A DNA stretch of 64,000 nucleotides, taken from positions 370,285-434,284 of the forward strand of contig NZ_JOKH01000004.1 of assembly GCF_000722635.1 (NCBI RefSeq), written 5' to 3'. This document shows positions 59,255-64,000 of the stretch, in pieces (position 1 is the stretch's first letter; the number at the start of each line of letters is the position of its first letter). Made by a program: the position numbers and the translations under genes. The notes under the pieces were generated by a model. It was not told the origin of the DNA, did no database searches, and saw only the letters and a list, made by a program, of their open reading frames with translations. The DNA is from Endozoicomonas numazuensis (GTDB taxonomy: Bacteria > Pseudomonadota > Gammaproteobacteria > Pseudomonadales > Endozoicomonadaceae).

Positions 59255-60254
59255 CCATCAATATTATTCTGTCTTTCTGAAATGAATGCCAGGTCTTGGT
59301 AGGTGATGCATCGCCTGAATTTCAAAATAATGACAAAAACAGCTGGGGTCTTTGCTGGATTGTTCTGTTATTTCCTGATCAAAGTAGTAATAAAGTGATT
59401 TGCGGTAAGGTTGGAGCTTAAATTACACGATTTTCTCGAGATTAATTAAGAACTCACTGATTCAGGTCAGTTGTATTACTAATCTCCTCTGAATGCGTTG
59501 TGGGAAATAGTAATGAGCTGAATACTCAATTATCTTTGATTTTATTGTTATCTTTGGAAGCTTTTTCTATGGGTATTCATTCTGAAGAAAAAAATAAATA
59601 AAGAAGAGTATGATACATTGATGGCTGCACTCCATGTACTCTGCCTATTTTATTCCTGTTGCAGTGGCTGCAACACCTGTTACTCAAGCCGCGAAAACTC
59701 TCCTTGTCTATAAAGTTTGTCAAAATTTAGCTGAACCATTGAACGAAGGCTTTACTCGCACGGTGAAGGAGTAAGAAGACAATTTCTTCCAGAGATGTTA
59801 GGAGGAACCATCGGCACCAGCAGGTCTGCAAGATGCCACAAGAGAATTGCATGAAGTTGATTTGGCTGATTGGGATATGGATGAAGAGTGGGACAACCGA
59901 ATAAAGCATACTTTGATTAAGCCTTAGCTAACTCTCTACCGACTTCGTTAATATTACTAATCATTTGGCTGCTACACTTACTGATGTTTTATCAGGAGAT
60001 ATGTAGCAGGTGACTATAAGTCGATGTTCTTTTACTTATTATTATTTTGTCGTTTATAGGTAAGATTGAACGAGGCTAAGTCCGACAGGCTCTAAGGTGA
60101 CCTGCATTATTTTTTTGTGTCTGAATTTTTAGAGTCAGACCTTGGTAATAAGGGGGTCTGGCGGTTTTTAATGAGTGGTTTAAAGGTTTATGCTCTGACC
60201 ATTCTGCAGGGGCAGAAACCTGGAACAGTCTCACGTGAGGTATAAGGTAAGATC
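59255..60254. other. Gene-poor region (1000 bp) after the transposase
   Basis: No intact gene. It contains the decayed open frames at 59575-59930, listed separately. AT-rich overall, with no terminator or IS end identified. Confidence 0.5.
59575..59930 (+). pseudogene. Possible decayed gene of unknown function
   Basis: ATG 59634 opens a 46-codon frame (MYSAYFIPVAVAATPVTQ... ending TRTVKE) that stops at 59774. In the same frame, after a second stop at 59799, coding-like sequence resumes as EEPSAPAGLQDATRELHE... to a stop near 59926. Just upstream, a different frame reads KKKINKEEYDTLMAA. These pieces look like one short gene broken by a frameshift and two stops. No family was recognised. Confidence 0.3.
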
Positions 60255-61004
60255 ATGAGGACCATGGGCCGATTTGTTCTGGTACTGGCTGCAGGAAGCC
60301 TTCTTGCTGCCTGTAGTTCATCAGATAAGAAGTTGGTGGTGTCACCCACCGAAGTGGAAGGTAAAACCTGGGTACTGAGTTCCCTGGATGGCAAACCACC
60401 GGTAGATGGAAAAAGAATCACCCTTGAATTCCAGTCTGCCTCTGATAAAGAAGGTAAAGTCAGTGGCAAGGGCCCCTGCAATGGTTATTTTGGAAGTTAC
60501 ACCATGCAGCAGGATGAGTTGCAATTTGGCAGGGTTGGCTCAACCATGATGGCCTGTCCGGAGCCCGTCATGAAACAGGAAATGGCCTTTTTCTCTGCGT
60601 TTCAGCAAGTAGATACCATGGTATCTAAAGGAGATATGCTGGTTCTGAAGAGCCGTCATAGCAAGGAAGAGCTGAAGTTTGTAGCTGAGACAGCAGAAGT
60701 CAAAGGTGTAGTAAAATCGGCTAGCGGCTATTTCCCCGCTGATTCCGATGTTCGAATCCAGCTCACGGATATTAGCAAGCAAGATGCCCGATCCAACTTG
60801 ATCGGAGAGAAGAAAGTTAAGCTGAAGTATGAGCTTGATGCACCGTTGAACTTCCAGATTCCTTATTCACCCTCACTCATACAACCGAACCATACTTATT
60901 CGGTTTCTGTAGAAGTCAGGCATAAAGGCAAGCTGGTTTCCCGCAGCACCTCCAGCAATATTGTTGATCTTTCCAGACCTCTGGATATGAAAGCAGGTCA
61001 GTGA
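60255..61004 (+). CDS. META/YbaY-domain lipoprotein
   Basis: 249 residues. Lipoprotein signal with lipobox LLAAC (Cys20). A META (HslJ-like) domain (about 30-140) with KTWVLSSLDGKPP and GPCNGYFGSYTM is followed by a YbaY-type domain (about 145-245, VKGVVKSASGYFPADSDVRIQLTDIS broken by turns). Both domains occur in envelope-stress lipoproteins. It converges on the nuclease pseudogene. Confidence 0.88.
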   Translation: MRTMGRFVLVLAAGSLLAACSSSDKKLVVSPTEVEGKTWVLSSLDGKPPVDGKRITLEFQSASDKEGKVSGKGPCNGYFGSYTMQQDELQFGRVGSTMMACPEPVMKQEMAFFSAFQQVDTMVSKGDMLVLKSRHSKEELKFVAETAEVKGVVKSASGYFPADSDVRIQLTDISKQDARSNLIGEKKVKLKYELDAPLNFQIPYSPSLIQPNHTYSVSVEVRHKGKLVSRSTSSNIVDLSRPLDMKAGQ

Positions 61005-61460
61005 TTACTGGTTGAGCACCTGGTTCAGAGTTTGTGACAGTCGATAGCCTGAAGTTACAATCCTTTCTCGTGAAATAATTTGTCCTCTCAGCAGGTATTT
61101 CTTGCTGAGAGGTACCTCTGGTTCTATCTGATTAAAGACTACGGCTCTTTGTACATTAATACGTTTACGAGCCCGGTTTTCGGGGTGGGTGTCTTTCTGG
61201 TCACTGACTGTATGCCAGTAACGAGTCACTGCCAGACCTTCTTTTTTAATCGAATCCATCCAGGTGGAAGCAATTACAAAGCTGTGAGTCTTGGGTTCGG
61301 CTTCCTTTAAAATATCCAATAATTCCTGAGCCCTCTGCCGGGCTGTTGGTGTCATGTTCTGCCAGGCAATCCAGCTGCTGATCATATGCCCCGAGTCAAA
61401 TCAGGAGTACGCAGGGCTGAAAAACAGGGCTGCCATCAAGAATAATAGGCCTCTACCCAT
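61005..61460 (-). pseudogene. S1/P1-type nuclease, inactivated (stop codon and central deletion)
   Basis: From an ATG at 61460, with GGAGG upstream, a signal peptide is encoded (MGRGLLFLMAALFFSPAYS). A TGA (61401-61403) then interrupts the frame, and it continues as FDSGHMISSWIAWQNMTPTA, the mature S1/P1 start. ASTWMDSIK and RYWH follow, then the sequence jumps to the family's C-terminal pattern (PLSKKYLLRGQ, SGYRLSQTLNQ). The middle with the zinc-binding HxxxDxHQPLH region is missing. The TGA lies where S1/P1 nucleases have the N-terminal Trp that binds zinc, so TGG to TGA is likely. Confidence 0.75.
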
Positions 61461-61601
61461 GGTGCCTCCTCTCAAGAGTTCTAAGATCAAGTATTATCGA
61501 CAGAGCACAGTAAGGCTAGAAACGCTCTCACACGATACAGTGACTGTGTTAGATTTAGGGCCTTCGTAACACTCGCAAAAAAATAGAAAGGAGTTTTCGC
61601 T

Positions 61602-62360
61602 ATGCAGTTTCGTCCCTGTATTGACCTGCATGAAGGCAAGGTGAAACAGATAGTGGGAAGCTCTCTGCGCGATGGTGACAATTCTGCTCAGGTAAACTTT
61701 GAAAGTGACCGATCAGCTGCGGATTTTGCCGAGCTTTATCGTAAAGAGCAGCTAACGGGTGGTCATGTTATAAAATTAGGTCCCGGCAATGATGCCGCAG
61801 CGGCTTCTGCCTTGTCAGGCTGGCCCGGGGGGCTTCAGATCGGTGGCGGTATCACGGCAGAAAATGCCACTCATTACCTGGATATGGGTGCTTCCCATGT
61901 CATTGTCACATCCTATGTATTCAAGGATGGTCAGGTGAACTTTGAAAATCTGGAGAAACTGCTGGCTGCAGTGGGCCGGGACCGGTTGGTATTGGATCTG
62001 TCTTGCAAGAAAAAGGACGGTGACTATTTTATCGTCACCGATCGCTGGCAGAAATTTACGGACACTCGAATTAATGCAGAAACACTGAAAAAGTTAGCAA
62101 GCTATTGTGATGAGTTTCTTGTTCATGCTGCCTCGGTAGAAGGTTTGATGGCAGGGCCTGATTTAGAACTGGTTTCTCTTTTGGCTGAATACTCGCCGGT
62201 TCCTGTAACGTATGCTGGGGGCATTGCTACCCTGGAAGACATTGAGGCCGTTAGAAAAGCCGGTGACAATCAGGTGCACATTACCATAGGCAGTGCTCTG
62301 GATATTTTTGGTGGTTCTCTGGCGTTTAGAGAGGTAGTGGCGTGCTGTAAAGCTGATTAA
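61602..62360 (+). CDS. hisA: HisA of the eukaryotic HIS6 type (ProFAR isomerase)
   Basis: Phosphoribosylformimino-AICAR-phosphate isomerase of histidine synthesis, TIM barrel, 252 residues. It resembles yeast HIS6 rather than bacterial HisA: FRPCIDLHEGKVKQIVG, GGHVIKLGPGNDAAA, LQIGGGI, ASHVIVTSYVF, DRLVLDLSCKKKDGD, EFLVHAASVEGL and TIGSALDIFGGSL. Catalytic Asp are in CIDLH and LDLSC. AAAGGAG lies before the ATG. No other his gene is adjacent. Confidence 0.93.
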   Translation: MQFRPCIDLHEGKVKQIVGSSLRDGDNSAQVNFESDRSAADFAELYRKEQLTGGHVIKLGPGNDAAAASALSGWPGGLQIGGGITAENATHYLDMGASHVIVTSYVFKDGQVNFENLEKLLAAVGRDRLVLDLSCKKKDGDYFIVTDRWQKFTDTRINAETLKKLASYCDEFLVHAASVEGLMAGPDLELVSLLAEYSPVPVTYAGGIATLEDIEAVRKAGDNQVHITIGSALDIFGGSLAFREVVACCKAD

Positions 62361-62420
62361 GCCTGTCAGGGGCCGTCCGGGGTTCCATGATACTGTCACA
62401 GGAGCCCCAGAGAGTAAGGC

Positions 62421-62690
62421 TTAGCGGGCAGTATCGTACCGGGTTCTGTACGGATAGATTTTGGACTGGCTGTTGGTTGAAAATTTTACTTCCTGAGAGT
62501 GAGCGATCTTAAACCAAATCCGCCCATACTGATTGGTTTGTCCTGCTGTAATCAGTTTTCCTTTGCTGTTGAAGACTTCAGCGAGAGTGTTACCTTCAGT
62601 AATTAAAGTGCGCCTGTCGATTCTGCTCGGTAACGATTGACCACTGCTGCAGACTATCCAGTTTTGTAAGAAGAATTTTAATCGAGCCCT
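62421..62690 (-). pseudogene. Coding-like frame without a start codon
   Basis: Minus-strand frame of 89 codons bounded by stops, with no ATG, GTG or TTG near its 5' end. It encodes, for example, GNTLAEVFNSKGKLITAGQ and GRIWFKIAHSQEV, which look like real protein, perhaps an SH3-like strand pattern. Likely the 3' remnant of a gene. The rest of the gap (62361-62420, 62691-62727) shows nothing. Confidence 0.35.
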
Positions 62691-62727
62691 TTAGAGGGGG
62701 GCAGTGTTTAAATCGAGTATCAGAAAC

Positions 62728-63084
62728 TTATTCGCACTGTTTCCGGACAACCCGCTTTGAATAGCTGTCTGTATCAATATCAAGAATTTCAACGGTCAGT
62801 ATGTTTACGTCAGGGATGATCTGTTCAGCTGCACTGAGTACTTTCTGGCTTAATCCTTTCTTCTGGGCAGGCGTTCGGCCTTTCATAATTCTGACCGTGA
62901 CGTGGACAAAAGATTGGTCAGGCGCGGCTGTTTGAAAGTACTCACAGGGGAAAGCTCGTGACTTGATGTCTTCGGCTCTGAATAAACCTGATTCCAAAGC
63001 ACCCTGATGAATGCCTGAGACGAGCTCTTTGATTGAGTACTTTTGTTCGATATCAGCAGAGTACTCGATAATGCAATGAGGCAT
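62728..63084 (-). CDS. 5-carboxymethyl-2-hydroxymuconate isomerase family protein
   Basis: 118 residues of the CHMI family (tautomerase superfamily): MPHCIIEYSADIE at the start with Pro2 as the presumed catalytic base, and FVHVTVRIMKGRTPAQKKGLS near residue 60. CHMI normally acts in homoprotocatechuate breakdown, but no other hpa gene is nearby, so the physiological substrate is uncertain. Confidence 0.85.
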   Translation of the reverse strand: MPHCIIEYSADIEQKYSIKELVSGIHQGALESGLFRAEDIKSRAFPCEYFQTAAPDQSFVHVTVRIMKGRTPAQKKGLSQKVLSAAEQIIPDVNILTVEILDIDTDSYSKRVVRKQCE

Positions 63085-63225
63085 AAACGGCCATCTTGGA
63101 TAAGTTGATAAAGGAAGCAGAAGCCTAGCAAAAGCAGTTTAAAGGCAAAAGGGTAAGAGAGGAGGGTCACTTCAGAAATTCTTGTCTACTCTTTGATATC
63201 TGAGAAGTGTACGATGAATTAATAC

Positions 63226-64000
63226 ATGAATAGTCAAACACTGGGAAGTTCCCTGCTGGTTGCAGGTACATCAATAGGGGCAGGCATGCTGGCTTTGCCT
63301 CTGGTCTCTGCCGCAACAGGAATCTGGTCGGGTTTATTCCTGATGATGTTGATGGCAGGGCTGGCCTGTTATGGGGGATTACTGATAGCAGAGGCCTGCC
63401 GAGCTGTTCCTGAAGCCGACAACCTTCATGGTGTCGTAGGGAGGCTATTAGGTAAATCCGGACAGGGTATAGCGATTCTGGCTATGCTGTTTCTCTACTT
63501 TTCACTCAGTTCAGCTTATATTTCAGCAGGGGCAGGGCAGTTGGCCTCTGCCTCTGAGCAATTTGGATCAGCGCTTGGTTTTTCTCAGTCTGCCATTGTG
63601 GTGGCAGTGTTCATTGCTATTTTAGTGGTGGTTGGCACAGTAGTGGTGGACTATGCCAATCGGATGATGTTCTTTCTGATGATCGCTTTATTGATGTTCA
63701 TCATGATGTTGTTACTTCCGGAAGTTGAAGTAGACAATCTGACACTTCAGCCTGGTGAGCCCAGCATGCTCTTTGCAGCCCTTCCTGTTCTTTACACCTC
63801 ATTTGGTTATCACTGTGCGGTACCGACCGTTGTTCGATATGTGAAAGGCAATCCAAGGGATTTTCGTCGGGCGTTGGTTTTGGGCAGTGCATTGCCTTTT
63901 CTGGTTTATGCTCTTTGGCAGATAGCGACCAATGGGACTTTGTCATCGTTACTGATTACGAACCTTCAATCCAGTCCTGATGCAGTGGGACAGCTTATTC
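63226..64000 (+). CDS. Aromatic amino acid permease, HAAAP family (3' end cut by window)
   Basis: 258 codons are visible and the frame is open to the window end. The start MNSQTLGSSLLVAGTSIGAG, with GTSIGAGMLALPL, is the hallmark of the TyrP/Mtr/TdcC family. Seven or so membrane helices are visible, with GYHCAVPTVVRYVKGNPRDFRRA near residue 195 broken by a loop. Imports tyrosine, tryptophan or serine/threonine; which one is not resolved. Confidence 0.9.
   Translation, partial: MNSQTLGSSLLVAGTSIGAGMLALPLVSAATGIWSGLFLMMLMAGLACYGGLLIAEACRAVPEADNLHGVVGRLLGKSGQGIAILAMLFLYFSLSSAYISAGAGQLASASEQFGSALGFSQSAIVVAVFIAILVVVGTVVVDYANRMMFFLMIALLMFIMMLLLPEVEVDNLTLQPGEPSMLFAALPVLYTSFGYHCAVPTVVRYVKGNPRDFRRALVLGSALPFLVYALWQIATNGTLSSLLITNLQSSPDAVGQLI

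Noticed and set aside
57830-59330. Terminal inverted repeats of the IS1380 element
   Set aside because: Only a weak CATC-ACC similarity between flanks; not enough to fix ends or a target duplication.

Overview
The window is chromosomal DNA of a gammaproteobacterium. The gene order ftsH-folP-glmM-tpiA-secG-tRNA-Leu-tRNA-fMet-rimP-nusA-infB-rbfA-truB-rpsO-pnp, and the rpsU-yqeY-dnaG-rpoD cluster divergent from tsaD, are hallmarks of that class. Moderate G+C, marine-type accessory genes (TAXI-TRAP transporter, SdsA-type alkylsulfatase, Na+/phosphate symporter), a eukaryotic-type HisA and a SET-domain protein fit an Oceanospirillales host such as Endozoicomonas. That placement is inference.

Layout. 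1-21.4 kb is the translation/RNA backbone. It is interrupted twice: a retron-like cassette lies between ftsH and folP (about 1.48-4.19 kb), and a TAXI-type TRAP transporter lies between glmM and tpiA (7.0-9.9 kb). 21.5-24.3 kb holds two convergent membrane-protein genes, one of them a rhomboid protease. 24.5-29.7 kb is the macromolecular-synthesis cluster on the minus strand. 30.4-33.5 kb has tsaD, folB, a folK-like gene and cca. 34.3-39.3 kb is proline use (putA, putP). 39.4-41.5 kb has tRNA-Thr(CGT) and a pilB without pilC or pilD. 41.8-49.3 kb holds secreted and envelope genes (phytase-like protein, DMT exporter, outer-membrane barrel, SdsA sulfatase with a divergent LysR regulator, TonB-like protein). 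49.4-53.9 kb has a Na+/Pi symporter and molybdenum cofactor genes (mobB, moeA, moaA behind a Moco riboswitch). 54-57.2 kb has an acyltransferase and a DEAD-box helicase. 57.3-64 kb is a looser region with a SET protein, an IS1380-type transposase, decayed genes, a META/YbaY lipoprotein, a dead S1/P1 nuclease, eukaryotic-type hisA, a CHMI-family isomerase and the start of an aromatic amino acid permease.

The most interesting locus is the retron-like cassette. A strong sigma70-type promoter drives a structured non-coding region, followed by a reverse transcriptase with the YxDD motif and an overlapping ABC-ATPase/TOPRIM gene. The promoter-RNA-RT-effector order is that of an anti-phage retron, but two retron hallmark motifs in the RT are altered and a 63-bp dispersed element sits in the presumed RNA region. 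Other notable points: that 63-bp imperfect palindrome has four full copies plus a half copy, a G8 tract shifts the TRAP permease frame, IF2 carries a 27-residue tandem repeat, and an S1/P1 nuclease is inactivated by both a stop codon and a central deletion.
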